From contig NC_069093.1 in NCBI RefSeq assembly GCF_947172395.1, positions 16,775,561 through 16,839,560 of the forward strand: a stretch of DNA of 64,000 nucleotides, read 5' to 3'. How positions within the stretch are numbered: position 1 is the stretch's first letter; every line of letters begins with the position of its first letter. The stretch is from Bicyclus anynana (lineage: Eukaryota; Arthropoda; Insecta; Lepidoptera; Nymphalidae). The position numbers and the translations under genes were made by a program. Below are positions 10,331-21,055 of this stretch, piece by piece. The notes under the pieces are model-generated. The model saw nothing but the letters and a program-made list of their open reading frames with translations. It was not told the DNA's origin and did not search any database.

Positions 10331-11999
10331 TATGAAATCATCTTTCATACAAAACAAACTAATGTGAAGATAGTTTGACTGTTACTGATAATCGAGGATA
10401 GCCATCTATCCGTAATCTTGGGTAGGTTATTGAAAACGGCCTTAAGATGTTTTACTGTGTACAGATGTACTTTCAGGCCGCGTACTGTACCTACGCAATA
10501 AAAGCAAGCAGTATTGTGTCGTAGTATCGCTGTTCCCCACTAATCCTAACTCCTGTGTCTTTATTAAGAGCGCGGGCACTGATAGAGCACGCATTCTAAA
10601 ATACTTACGCGTCAGAGACGGATGTTTTGACTGGCATCGATTGTACACGGGTGTAGTAGGTTACTTTGCGACTTTGCTTTACCTGCTTTGAAATATAAAT
10701 CTCTCTTTACTTTTTAAGCCTTTATAAATAAAAATACGAAAGAATTTGTACTAAGATGTCACCCAGGTCCGTTTTCCTTTAATCTTCAATGTCGCGTCAA
10801 GATGTTGATGAGACGGGTGTGATTCCGCTATTTTATATTCGTCGGTGTAATATTCGTCTATAACAAGTTTTATTAGAATTGGATCTTTATTTCTATGGGA
10901 TGCCAAAAATAAAATGTCACTAACAACAACCTTGCCATGGAAATAAGCGATGTCACATCGCTGTAACATTACAGAATGCGGGGGCTTCTTGAGTTTGAGA
11001 GTTTCTTGTCTGATCTATTGCGTACTATGGTACCTACTAACTATGCACACTTTTTGGCACATGCCGATTGTTAGAGCAAAGTAATATTTATTTCAAAAAG
11101 CTAATAAACGAGTACCTATTTTAAAACATTTGTGTTACTTTTATACATTGCTTCTATTTATTATAGATATATCGTAAATACTAAAATGAACATGTTCAAC
11201 ACGGAACCGATCGGCCTGGACCTGAGGTATGCCCTAAATTTGAATAATTTTTTAATATTTTCTGTGGTATTGTCATCAATTAATCAATACTGCAGACTGC
11301 TAACGTGTTCGAACGCGCTTAAATTACTTAAAACGAAAACTATAAATCTTAGTGGCTTCCAATTACAGATATAAAATAAAAAGGTAACTTTTTATATAGT
11401 AAAAGAATGCTCTAAAAAGCTCCACAGGGCTCGCTCAAAGGCGACCAACAAAACCACGAAACCACAGAGCTACAATTGGCTCCACAGTTTACCATCGGGA
11501 CGGCACCAAACTAAACAATCGCTTTTCTTTTTGCAGGTAAACAACCCTCGCAATTGTTGCTAACTACGGAGAACAGACGATCAATACAACACAATACGAT
11601 ATGTTGAGGTAGAGTAGAAAAACTAATATAAATATAATGGTAAATATGTAATACTTTACTATTATTATAAACAGATAAAGTTTTGTGAGTTTTGTTTTAG
11701 GGGTAATTTACTAAGCCGATTTAGAATTTTCTTTTCAAGATTTGACCAGTATCCTTGTGTGTGTATACTAGTAGAAGAAAAAAAGTTAAAATTAGAATTA
11801 TTAAAATATCTCGATTGTCATAACTTTATCTAAAATAACGACTTTTAAGAAATTATCTCTATTGTAATACGAGTGCACTTAAGTAAAGTTCGCCATTCAC
11901 CTGCCATAGCTGTTTGATTATTTTACCGATTTTGTAATCTATTCTAACTTACAATTTTGCTACATATTTATGTTCACATGCTTTTTCATTGGATACTCA
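10331..11999. other. Unassigned stretch
   Basis: ORFs of 68-80 codons occur on both strands (10442-11374) but have AT-biased codons, no domain, no splice-phase context and no similarity I recognise. I see no gene here. Confidence 0.4.
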
Positions 12000-12235
12000 T
12001 ATTGACTGCAATGAATCATTTAAGAAGATATCCGATTTTTATGCTTACTTTCACCACCTATATCTTGTAAACGGCTTAGCCAATTTTAATGAAACATCTT
12101 AAAACCATCACTGGAAAACCAGCTTTATAATTTAAAAGTGCATCCAAATCGATTAACCCGTTTAAGAGGTTCCACGGACACAGACAGACAGCGGTCAAAC
12201 TAATAATACGCCTCTTTTTGCGTCGGGGTTAAAAA
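12000..12235 (-). repeat. Dispersed repeat fragment (GTCTGTCTG-containing family)
   Basis: Inverted relative of 10206-10330: GGCTTAGCCAATTTTAATGA, GACACAGACAGACAGCGGTC and CGCCTCTTTTTGCGTCGGGG. Confidence 0.55.
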
Positions 12236-12469
12236 TAGTCTGATGCTGACAAAAAGCTTGATTACCAACACTGCGGTATCCGGTGCGGGGCATGTTAACA
12301 TTTTCTAATACATTCAACATTAAACACGTTTGTTTCATACACGCTAATCGCTCGGAAAACGTGAAGGTATCTGTTGGACTAAAAACCTGTGATGGACAGA
12401 CCAACTTCAATGTTATAAATGCTAAAACTGTGCCAACTTATGCTCCTAACACGTTATTAGAAAGTCACT

Positions 12470-12786
12470 CAGCGAGTGATGGAGCAAGGTATGCTTGGAG
12501 TTTCTCTGCATGATCGAATCAGAAACGAGGATATCCGCAGACGAACCAAAGTCACTGACATAGCTCAGCGAGTCGCGAAGCTGAAGTGGCAATGGGATGC
12601 TGGAATGGCGACCCCGCACCGGAAAGCGCAGTGTTCGATCCCCTACTAGGTGGACCGAGGATATCAAGCGAGTTGCAGGGAGTCGTTGGATGCTGGCGGC
12701 TCGAGACCGTTGTGCTTGGAGGTCCATGCAAGAGGCATATGTCCAGCAGTGGACGTCTATCGGCTGATAATGATGATGATGATGTG
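12470..12786 (+). pseudogene. RTE-type LINE C-terminal fragment
   Basis: The best-preserved copy of this family here. One frame reads a block near MLGVSLHDRIRNED, RRRTKVTDIAQRVAKLKWQW, and then a deletion shifts the frame. The end of the protein (RWTEDIKRVAGSRW, EAYVQQWTSIG and stops) follows, with a GATAATGATGATGATGATG tail. It is a 5'-truncated, internally deleted insertion. A SINE family A 3' end starts at its tail (12784). Confidence 0.85.
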
Positions 12787-12903
12787 AAGTCTGCCAATCC
12801 ACATTGGGCCCGCGCGGTGAACTATTAGCCTAATCGCTCTCATTCTGAAAGCAGACTCGTCCTCAACAGTGAGCCGATCAGGGGTTGTTATTGATGATGA
12901 TGG
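12784..12903 (+). mobile_element. SINE family A 3' half
   Basis: GTGAAGTCTGCCAATCCACA, the GGGCCCGCGCGGTGAACTAT block, CTCTCATTCTGAAAGCAGAC and GAGCCGATCAGGGGTTGTTA followed by a GATGATGATGG tail. It begins exactly where the RTE copy tail ends, so either one inserted into the other's tail or they recombined there. Confidence 0.7.
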
Positions 12904-13184
12904 TACGGTGGCTGTCTGTGACAAGGTGTCTACTGTCTGTGGATATTATTCGTTCAACGAGTCAGTACATTTAAGTAATTCAGTTATTCATTCATTCACT
13001 GTTCTTTTGCTTATTTGCCGTTCAATATATTTTATTAATTAATAAAATTAATAAAATTAATAAATGAGACAGTCGACCTACCCCCATATACCAATATGGG
13101 GCATGTCAGACTATTGCAACCTCGCGATCCATGTAGAAAAATGCCAAACGTTTTGTAGAAGTTTCCACGAAGCCATTCCAAGAA

Positions 13185-13400
13185 GCCAAGGCTGCCTGTC
13201 CACCAAAGCGAAGCGAGTATGCGGAGCGGAATTGCAGACTATGTTAAATAAATAAATGTTAAATTTAATTATTTTTTTAAATTAAACTAGCTCGCATGTC
13301 CTAGTCCACTTAAGAGGAGCGGAGATTTTGTCAATCCTATTGGTTAATATATTTTCTCCGTTTCTATGCTCCGCTGCCTCGCTCCGCTTCGGTGGACTAG
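13185..13400. mobile_element. Possible hairpin MITE (13301-13400) with a flanking half copy
   Basis: CTAGTCCAC at 13301 is matched by the inverted GTGGACTAG ending at 13400. Just inside, AGGAGCGGAG faces CTCCGCTTC, so the 100-bp unit can fold back. A related motif, GTCCACCAAAGCGAAGCGAG with GTATGCGGAGCGG, lies at about 13198-13232. No clear target-site duplication was found. Confidence 0.45.
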
Positions 13401-13619
13401 TAGCCTAATGTAGCTACATAGTTACAATGCAGCGAGTTTCCGAGAAGCAAGAACTGGTCTGAGTCAGCTGCGAGTGGCGACCTTAGCCCGGTGCAGAGTG
13501 ACACACTTCCGGTGCATTGCTCATAGCCTGGTAACACCGCAGAATAGGTGATACTACCAGTTACCAAACATGTGATTGAATAGGTAATTGGATTGGTACA
13601 TTGAGGTATACGTAACTTG

Positions 13620-13825
13620 GGCCTGTAGCCATGTGACACGTCGATTATTTTTCTACAAACGTTAACGCTTCGAAAACTAAGAAAATTTATGGGAATGGCA
13701 GATCCGGATGATAACTTGATCATGTGACCTGTCGCTAGCAAATGTCATTTCCATACATTTTTAGTTTTGGAAGCGTTAGCGTTTGTAGAAAGAGTATCGT
13801 CGTGCCACGTGGATACATGGCCAGG
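13620..13825. mobile_element. Fold-back miniature element
   Basis: The core arms 13650-13680 (TTTCTACAAACGTTAACGCT onward) and 13761-13791 (inverted, ending GCGTTTGTAGAAA) match at 29 of 31 positions. The similarity continues inward (AAATTTATGGGAATGGCA against TGTCATTTCCATACATTTT) and outward (CCATGTGACACGTCGAT against ATCGTCGTGCCACGTGG). The whole unit is about 205 bp with arms near 85 bp and a short loop. It has no coding capacity. Confidence 0.65.
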
Positions 13826-13827
13826 CT

Positions 13828-14123
13828 GCTTTAGGAGGGGATATGGAGCTTCGACCCACCACAGCTCCAATGCGGGTTGGCGAGATTAGGGTGAACATTT
13901 TAAATGAACAGCCACTATCGGATGTTGATGATAATGAACGGAACCGACGACTTAACGTGCTCTCCATGGCACGGGGTGTAACATAATCAACTACCCAACT
14001 CCAGGCTGAGAATTTAACTGAAAATTTCTTAGAAGAAAGAAAAACTGAGTCTGTCATCTACCCAGGATTCAAAACTATGACCTCATGATCCGAAACCCTA
14101 TAGGATAACCACTGTGACACAAT
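13828..14123 (-). mobile_element. SINE family B, full length
   Basis: Reverse orientation. Blocks in order: AGGAGGGGATATGGAGCTTC, CAGCTCCAATGCGGGTT, GATGTTGATGATAATGAACG, CTTAACGTGCTCTCCATGGC, ACGGGGTGTAAC, CTGAGAATTTAACTGAAAAT, TTCTTAGAAGAAAGAAAAAC, and the inverted tRNA-like head CCCAGGATTCAAAACTATGA with GATAACCACTGTGACAC (inverted A box). It is the longest copy of the family in this window and defines its layout. Confidence 0.8.
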
Positions 14124-14230
14124 GCTGTGTACAAAACATACAAAACCGTCCGTATTACTTAAAACAGTGCTTTGACTGTAACATAAAATGGCTACCTATT
14201 TGTAATTGTATTATAACTAACGCAATATCC

Positions 14231-14335
14231 TGCCGCTCTCTGAAACTGTCGCTCGGGGCGGCGAGGGGCGCGGCCGGCGAGGGGGGGAGGGGGGCAGCAA
14301 AGGTTATTGCAATTTATTGCTTTATGACTCGCTCA
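14231..14335. promoter_or_regulatory. GC-rich island, possible regulatory element
   Basis: A C/G-rich block (GGGCGGCGAGGGGCGCGGCC at 14257 and a poly-G run) is followed by AAGGTTATTGCAATTTATTG and TTTATGACTCGCTCATTTTG, all in AT-rich surroundings. It has no coding potential in a spliced context. The call rests on composition and homeodomain-like AT cores only. Confidence 0.2.
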
Positions 14336-16820
14336 TTTTGAGTTAAGGGTGACCGAGCACGGGGCTGTACAACGCTTTGACGGTAGACCACAGCGTTGCT
14401 GCAATAGTCGTCATCATAACTATCGGCCTTTAATTATATTATTGTCTACTGGAGGACGGACATTTATTAAATATAAATAACAACTTATTTGTTTACACTT
14501 AATTTATTTTTAAAAATAAATCTTTTTTCCGTCACAATACGCGCCGATACTCAAGGATTCGCCGTCACTAGCTTAATTTACCCATCTGTCTTTTGATCTA
14601 ACTGCCAAAGTTTATGTACTAATATGATTATTTGAACAACAATGGTTGATTGAATATTCCTCTCATGACGGTTATTTAGTGAGGAAGTTCCGAGTATTTT
14701 ATATATTCTCGTATTGACCATATGAATATCATTATATACTGTACGTGTATAAACTTTACTTTTTACGCATTCTATATATAAAAAACCCATTAAAATCCTT
14801 TGCATAGCTTAAAAGACTTAAGTGTACATATCGGCTGTATATCACTCAGTTGTATACTGTTTAGAGATAAACGTTGTAATGCAGATGCCCTAAAAGTAAA
14901 GTAAAGCGTATTTATTTCTCATAAAGCATAGTTCACTAAGCGTTTTATTAACAATTTTCCAGGTATTAAAATACCTTCAGCGTAATATGTAATGTTATAT
15001 TCGATTACGACTGTAGTTTAAAGGTCAAAGTCGCTTTGTGTTCGCGATCTTTAATATTGTATGAATGACGCATGCGTTTTAGAATTGCATATAAATGCCA
15101 ATACCTGTAAATAAATGATAAACGATTAACGAAACGATAGAATTTTAACGATGCAGCATTTTAAGCTGGAATAAAAACTGGTCATATGGAAGGAAGGTAT
15201 ATTACATGAGTATACATATAAAAATAGTTTACTTACGAATACCTACAATAAAATATAGAAACGGAGTGAAATTTTACGCTAATATGCAAAACTACTAAAC
15301 GGATTTTAAGATTTTTTACAAGTAGATTAAGGTTACTTAGATCAGGGAAAACATGGCATTAGTTTTTTTTTTTAAAGAATATTTGCCATAAACTTTTTTT
15401 TAAAATATGATCAATAGATATAGAGTGACTGGTATTTTTATAAATCGAACGTATAAAAAATATATAAAATCAACCGAAATATTTTCGGACTGGCTATTGC
15501 AAATATATCAAATTGACGAGGAATATTCTCCGGAAAACTATCTTTAATTAAAAACATTAGTTAGGAAAATACGATACTACAGTCAGACAAGCAGACGTGG
15601 TAACTTGTCAAACCCTCTATTCCGTCAGTGGTTAAAAATGTGACACAATTAGCATTAGGGGCGCATACGAGGGTAGAAGCAAAAAAGCGCGCCAAAGCAC
15701 GGGAAGTTCGGCCCGTAGGCGCGGAAATGAGACGCGCTCGGGTTATCGATGTTTCTCGGAACAGATAACTTATCTTGGACATGTAATAAATTATAATGAG
15801 CTCGGTTTCGGTATCGATGTTCCTCTTAACCTAACTGGAATTATAAACGCGAATGTCAGTTTGTTACCTATTATAATAACTATATATTCTTTTTGCAATA
15901 GTTGTCTGGAAATAGTATCCTATTATACTATCCAGAAAAAGTACTTTTCCAAAATTAAAATGATCGTCTGGCTACTTGATTCATAAAAATTGGTTAATTT
16001 TACAGCCAGGTATAGTCTGACGACTTCTGGTGGATGGCATACCTTATTATGTACATATAAGTATTAACAATATTGTGTCAGGTAAAAGATAACGTTTATT
16101 TAAGCAGTGCACATCACACAATCTCAGAAAACACAATTCATGAATGTCATCATACCCGGTAATTTATTATATTTATTAATAATATGTTTTTGCTAAACTC
16201 GCGACTCATTTTTCAATACATATTATAGTGAATGATATTTATTGTAATCTGAACTAGCAAACAATTTTTACTATCCCCAATAAGATTTACAACAAACATC
16301 GTTTGTCCGTCAACTGGACAACGTCACCACTCTCTACTGGTTTACATTCCGCGGTTATCGATAGTCATCACATCACTATGCGCCATCAAGAGCGAGCTAA
16401 AAGATACCCAAAACATTTGACTGTCACTCGACAACGCGTCCTTATCTTTTGAACCGATCATCCCTTTACGAATTCGAACATCTACAACGATCCGATCGTT
16501 CAAAATTGGTATTTATCGATGTGTGATTAATCGATTAGGCTTAGTCCTAAGTAGCGATAAATAATAATAATCGAAATTTATTAAAATATTCTTTCTAATT
16601 ACAGAATCGTAATATGCATGCTTTGACCTCGAATTATGCACTCGCAAAACCTCACAGCACCAAATATGAGAAATTTTCACTACAGTTCGTTACATGTAGG
16701 ATAGAGCGGGTGACATTTCGTTTCACTCTTGAAAGTTTGCCGCAATACGATAATACTACGTATTCTGAACGTCATACAGGCGACTGTCACTGTACCCATG
16801 CTATCTGAAAAACACTTTAG
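14336..16820. other. Unassigned stretch
   Basis: No supported gene. A minus-strand ORF at 15561-15782 is Arg/Ala-rich because of a GC-rich patch (15655-15750) and has no recognisable domain. A motif near TATCGATGTTTCTCGG (15744) recurs as TATCGATGTTCCTCTT (15811). Confidence 0.35.
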
Positions 16821-16970
16821 TTAGCAAAGCTTTCGTAGCGGCGCGGCATCACCCGCGTGACTATTTCTTTACACGTTATGGCAGTCTGGTACTTTGCGAG
16901 ACGCCGCCGTCAGTCTCGCGGTCATTCTTACTCACTCACTGGACTCACCCACCACACACACCGTAGACAC
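16821..16970. promoter_or_regulatory. CpG-rich patch with initiator-like motif
   Basis: GTAGCGGCGCGGCATCACCC and GAGACGCCGCCGTCAGTCTC stand out from AT-rich flanks. TCAGT at 16910-16914 resembles an arthropod initiator, but no TATA box or linked first exon can be shown. Confidence 0.2.
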
Positions 16971-17945
16971 AGTAAAAATATATATTTTTATTGTGCCGTA
17001 GATGAATGAAATATGTATCTTAATGCATGTATAAGTAGTAAGTTATCATATTTGTTGCAAAGGGTATCAAGACGAAGCAACTTTTTAATAACAACTATTA
17101 TTGTAACTAGTAAACTAGTTTTAATATCACACGCTGTGAAACGTGATAGATACCATATTCCTTAATCGAAAAGACTTATGAAGTAAAGCTAAACTTATGA
17201 AGTATTTATAAGTTCACTAGAAACTAAAATTCTAAAGTGGTTAAATTATAGCCACTTTAGTATTTTAGATAGGTTGGATTTATATTTATATCAGCTAGCT
17301 CTGTCTGTCCTCCCTTTCCTTTCTTTTCTTTTTTATTAATTTATGTTGTTACTGTACTGTATAATTAATAATTATCATTAAATAATATTTTTTTTTTAAG
17401 AAAAAACTACCCGTCCATCAATCGAACCCATATCTGTACTTAGTTGTTGAGAGTCGAAGTTGTTGTTGCCGTGCATACATTTTGAAATGTATATTTATAT
17501 CGATATCGATGTATTAGTCCACGGTAACAATGCACATCACCGGAGGTCGCTACCTGAGCCTGGGCTTAGGTAGACGGTTCTGGGAAGCGCGTCACTTGAT
17601 AACAGCGAGGAGTAAACAACTCTCAGTTTACTACGAAGTTCCCACAGAACACAGTAACTCTTACATCGACAATATTCCGCAGTATAGAGTAGTATATCCG
17701 ATATGTTGTTTTCATTTCCTTGGCCAGAATGCTCAACAATATTTTAATCATATGTAAAACTAGCCTACGCCCTCGCGTTTGACTCGCATGGTTTCCGTCC
17801 TGTAAGTACTCAGTGAAGATGTAGTTGCCTAATGCTAAAATAATTTGTAATATCGATCAAGTAGTTAATGGGTTAAATTGTAATAAACAAACACACGAAA
17901 AATCAAACCTTACCTCTCTACAATCAAACCTTACCTCTTTTCACT
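16971..17945. other. Unassigned stretch
   Basis: A 75-codon ORF at 17530-17757 starts in a GC-richer patch (CGCTACCTGAGCCTGGGCTT) but I recognise no family and no partner exon. Otherwise AT-rich low-complexity sequence. Confidence 0.3.
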
Positions 17946-17952
17946 TTAGACA

Positions 17953-18190
17953 GACGTGATAGCCCAATGGATTTGACCTCTGCCTTTGATTCGGAGGGCG
18001 TAGGTTTGAATCCGATCAGGGGCATGCACCTCCACCTTTGCAGTTATGTGCATTTTAGGAAATAAAATATCACGTGTCTCAAACGGTGAAGGAAAAACAT
18101 CGTGAGGATATACCTGAGATTTTTTTTAATTCTCTGCGTGTGTGAAGCCTGCCAATCCGCATTTGGCCAGCGTGGTCGACTAAGGGCTAA
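17953..18190 (+). mobile_element. SINE family A with intact tRNA-like head
   Basis: A box GATAGCCCAATGG (17958-17970) and B box GGTTTGAATCC (18003-18013) show the tRNA-derived pol III promoter. The body follows with CACGTGTCTCAAACGGTGAA, CATCGTGAGGATATACC and GCCAATCCGCATTTGGCCAG. It stops after GGTCGACTAAGGGCTAAG, so the 3' tail is missing. Confidence 0.85.
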
Positions 18191-18633
18191 GTGTGTGTGA
18201 GAAGAGAGGCGTGTTTGCCCAGAGAATGCATACCTACAATAATTATTATAATATTTGCGGGGACGATAATTAATATGTTCATTCTAATTTTGAAGGTATT
18301 TAAACTTAGACGGCAGGAAACAAATGTCGGAAATTTATTAACAACATACATTCAACGATTCCGGCATGATATTGCATAGAATTTAAGGCTTTTGGGGTTA
18401 TATGTTCAATAAACTTGTATTTCTACCAATTTAGCCCGTAACCACTACATAACATGCCGTAACCATTTTTGACTGCCTTCTTAATTCTTATTGCAGTAAA
18501 TGTCATTGAAAAAATTAAATCACAGAAAAAAGTCGTAGGCAAAATAGTCTTATTTAAAAAATATATTCATTGGCTATAATATCGGCTATATTACCTACTT
18601 AATTTATTTATAAAATTTTCAAGACCAAGTAAA
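18191..18633. other. Unassigned AT-rich stretch
   Basis: Nothing supportable as a gene or known repeat. Confidence 0.35.
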
Positions 18634-18790
18634 CATCATCATCATCATCATTATTATCAATTATCATGTCTGCCGATGGACGTCCATTGCAGGACATAGG
18701 CGGCATGGGCATAGGTCTTCTTGTAGGGACTTCCAAACATCACGATACTGAGCCACCTGCATCCAGCGAATACCTGCGACTCGCTTGATA
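18634..18790 (-). pseudogene. RTE-type LINE 3' end
   Basis: Inverted tail (CATCATCATCATCATCATTA), then GCCGATGGACGTCCATTGCA, GGACATAGGC with a 19-bp partial duplication (GGCATGGGCATAGG), TTGTAGGGACTTCCAAACAT and CCTGCATCCAGCGAATACCT. Truncated and non-functional. Confidence 0.75.
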
Positions 18791-18934
18791 AACAAATACC
18801 AAAACAAAAAACTGACAAAAAAAACTCTCAAGTCTTAACCGATCAACCTCACTGCCACAAACAAAAAAACACCAGGAGTACATAACTGTGCAGCGGTCGT
18901 GCGCACACGCATGCTATCCTATCATTACTAATGA

Positions 18935-19060
18935 GTAATAACAAAGCGCAACGACAGTGATTACAAGTTGTAGGGCACCAGCTGTCCGGGTTATCGCCGA
19001 CACTAAATTACGCCCTAACGTGCGCGCCGCGGGCGGAGACGTGCGGCGGACCTAGTTCGT
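18935..19060. promoter_or_regulatory. GC-rich island, possible regulatory element
   Basis: CACCAGCTGTCCGGGTTATC (E-box CAGCTG) and GTGCGCGCCGCGGGCGGAGA form a sharp CpG-rich block in AT-rich DNA, with TAATGAGTAATAACAAAG just upstream. No exon signals are attached. Confidence 0.2.
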
Positions 19061-19584
19061 AAATTATCTATAAGTACATGGATCTCTTTACAGAGATACT
19101 TGCTTTTGCCCTCGGCTTGTTTCAAATGAATTTAGTCTTAATAGCTCAACAGTGGAAGGCTTGAATGAAATTCGAAAGGATACAATTTCAATTATCAGCT
19201 TTATAAATGTTTATCACTCGCGAAAATCGCGTGTTTTCGTTTAGTTGTAAAAGGCTTAGCTTAGGCTAAGTGCTGTAGAAAAGTGAAATTATAAGTATGA
19301 ACAGTTCTTAAATTAAAAATATATTTTAAAGGCACAAAATAAATTAGGAATAATAATTGACCGTTATTGAAAGAGTTCAATTTGTCACTTCCTTGACTTT
19401 CTTACTTTGTTTTGTTATCATTAACTAAGTGTTATTAAATTCTATTGCGTAATTTTTCTTATTTGAAACATTCATTCGCCAAAGTGGAAATGGCTTAACC
19501 TTTACGATTTAACTCAATTGTTTTTGTAAATTGGGTATAAAAGCTGGATTAAATTGGGACTAAATAAAGCCGCTGTAACGCCGT

Positions 19585-19665
19585 ACCTTTTAACCAGAAA
19601 GCACTAGGCAAGCGCGTTTCGCCACATACTCCAACATTGCATTTAATTAAATGAATGTATAGGCA
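19585..19665 (+). repeat. Remnant of CR1/jockey-type LINE 3' end
   Basis: Shares GCACTAGGCAAGCGCGTTTC with the conserved C-terminal block TAGGCAAGCGCG at 718-730 and 50774-50788. Only a few tens of bases remain. Confidence 0.45.
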
Positions 19666-20067
19666 CCACACTTTCTTTATTAACCGACTTCCAAAAAGGA
19701 GGAGGTTCTACGTTCGGCTGTATGTATGTTTTTTTTTTTTTTTTTTTTTATGTATGTCCAGCGATAATTCCGTCATTTGTGGACCGATTTTAAAAATTCT
19801 TTTTTTGTTTCAAAGGGTTTGATTCCAGGGTGGTCCCATTTTTTTCATGTCAGGATCTGATGATGGCATCCTGGAGAAATCGAGGGGAACTTTCGAAAAT
19901 CGTAGGGACGGCTAGTGCGTTAGTTAGTGTTTCCATAATCTATTTTAAGCCACTACAATTTTATGAAGGTCTGGAGTTGGTCTGATGATGGAGCCGAAAC
20001 ACAGACGATGGAACTCGTCAACGATTTACAGCAGGTACCTTTTGTTTGGGCTTGATTTATTTGTATT

Positions 20068-20520
20068 GATGAGAACTTTCCACCTAGTTGGGTTGAGACT
20101 GTATTAAGGGTCTGATGATGAAGACGAAGGACAGTTAAGAGAACTCCTCAACGGTTCACAGTAGCTACCTTGTGTTTGGACTTGATAAATTTGTATTGAT
20201 GAGAACTTTCCACCTAGATGGGTTGTGACTGTATTAGGGGTCTGGTGATGAAGACGAAGGATAGTTAAGGGAACTCCTGGACGGTTCACAGTAGCTACCT
20301 TGTGTTTTGACTTGATAATTTTGTATTGATGAGAACTTTCCACCTGGATAGGTTGTGACTGTATTAGGGGTCTGGTGACGAAGATGAAGGAGAGTTAAGG
20401 GAACTCCTCGACGGTTCACAGTAGCTACCTAGTCTTTGGACTTGATAAATTTGTATTGATGAGAACTTTTCACCTAAATGGATTGTGACTGCATAGGGGG
20501 TCTGGTGATGAAGACGGAGG
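20068..20520. repeat. 130-bp tandem repeat, about 3.5 units
   Basis: The marker GATGAGAACTTTCCACCTAG recurs at 20068, 20198, 20328 and 20458, a period of exactly 130 bp. Each unit also has GGTCTG(A/G)TGATGAAGACGA and GAACTCCTCAACGGTTCACA. The minus-strand ORFs at 20104-20419 are translations of the repeat, not genes. Confidence 0.9.
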
Positions 20521-20724
20521 ACGGTCACCTTTCACGTTTTTCTGAATATTCATATTGCGTGTGGATAAAGGGGGAGTGAAATTTTGTGTATGAGTTAAGG
20601 TAGTATTTTTAAAATTGGGATTGTATTACTTAGATACTTATCATAAGAAAATAACGTTTTAGCTAATTGTTTATTAATTTTTGTTCACACTCAGTAGGTG
20701 TGCTAACACTAAAAATTAAAAAAT

Positions 20725-21047
20725 AAAAATTTTAATAAAAAAATTCAACCGACTTCCAACTCAAAAATTAGCCTAAACTAAAAAGCAAAAAATAACATCT
20801 TACCTATGTGCTACCTTCTGATCAGTTTGAAGGCGGTGCTAATCCAGTGTCATGTTTTAATTAAAGCCGTTTTTGAAAGAACCACAGAAATTTTGTAATT
20901 TAAACGGCTTAAATTAAAACATCTCTGGCTTGGCACCGCCTTCAAACTGATCAGAAGGTAGCACATAGGTAAGATGTTATTTTTTGCTTTTTAGTTTAGG
21001 CTAATTTTTGAGTTGGAAGTCGGTTGAATTTTTTTATTAAAATTTTT
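20725..21047. repeat. Large near-perfect inverted repeat (hairpin)
   Basis: Arms 20725-20872 and 20902-21047 are about 147 bp each and almost identical as reverse complements. Landmarks are CAACCGACTTCCAACTC against GAGTTGGAAGTCGGTTG, and CTACCTTCTGATCAGTTTGA against its complement. The loop is about 29 bp (20873-20901). Inner ends diverge slightly (CTAATCCAGTG against the complement of CTCTGGCTTGG). Confidence 0.9.
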
Positions 21048-21055
21048 AGTTTTCT

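Larger units (their letters stand above)
19680..21055 (+). mobile_element. Composite CCGACTTCC element with minisatellite and hairpin end
   Basis: Starts TTAACCGACTTCCAAAAAGG with AGGAGGTTCTACGTTCGGC, then CCAGCGATAATTCCGTCA, GGTGGTCCCATTTTTTTCAT, a 130-bp minisatellite (20068-20520), and a 3' part that forms a large inverted repeat (20725-21047). No ORF of transposase size is present. The element at 40909-41741 is a reverse-oriented relative with the same order but only one hairpin arm. Class is uncertain; the repeated CCGACTTCC ends suggest a non-autonomous DNA element. Confidence 0.65.

Noticed and set aside
17953..18015. A functional tRNA gene from good A and B boxes
   Set aside because: No acceptor stem can be formed and the sequence continues into the SINE family A body.
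19536..19575. A core promoter with TATAAAAG
   Set aside because: No initiator at the right distance, no linked first exon, and a LINE remnant follows directly.
20104..20419. Repeated minus-strand ORFs as a repeat protein
   Set aside because: They follow the 130-bp minisatellite, whose period is not divisible by three, so no long repeat protein can be encoded.
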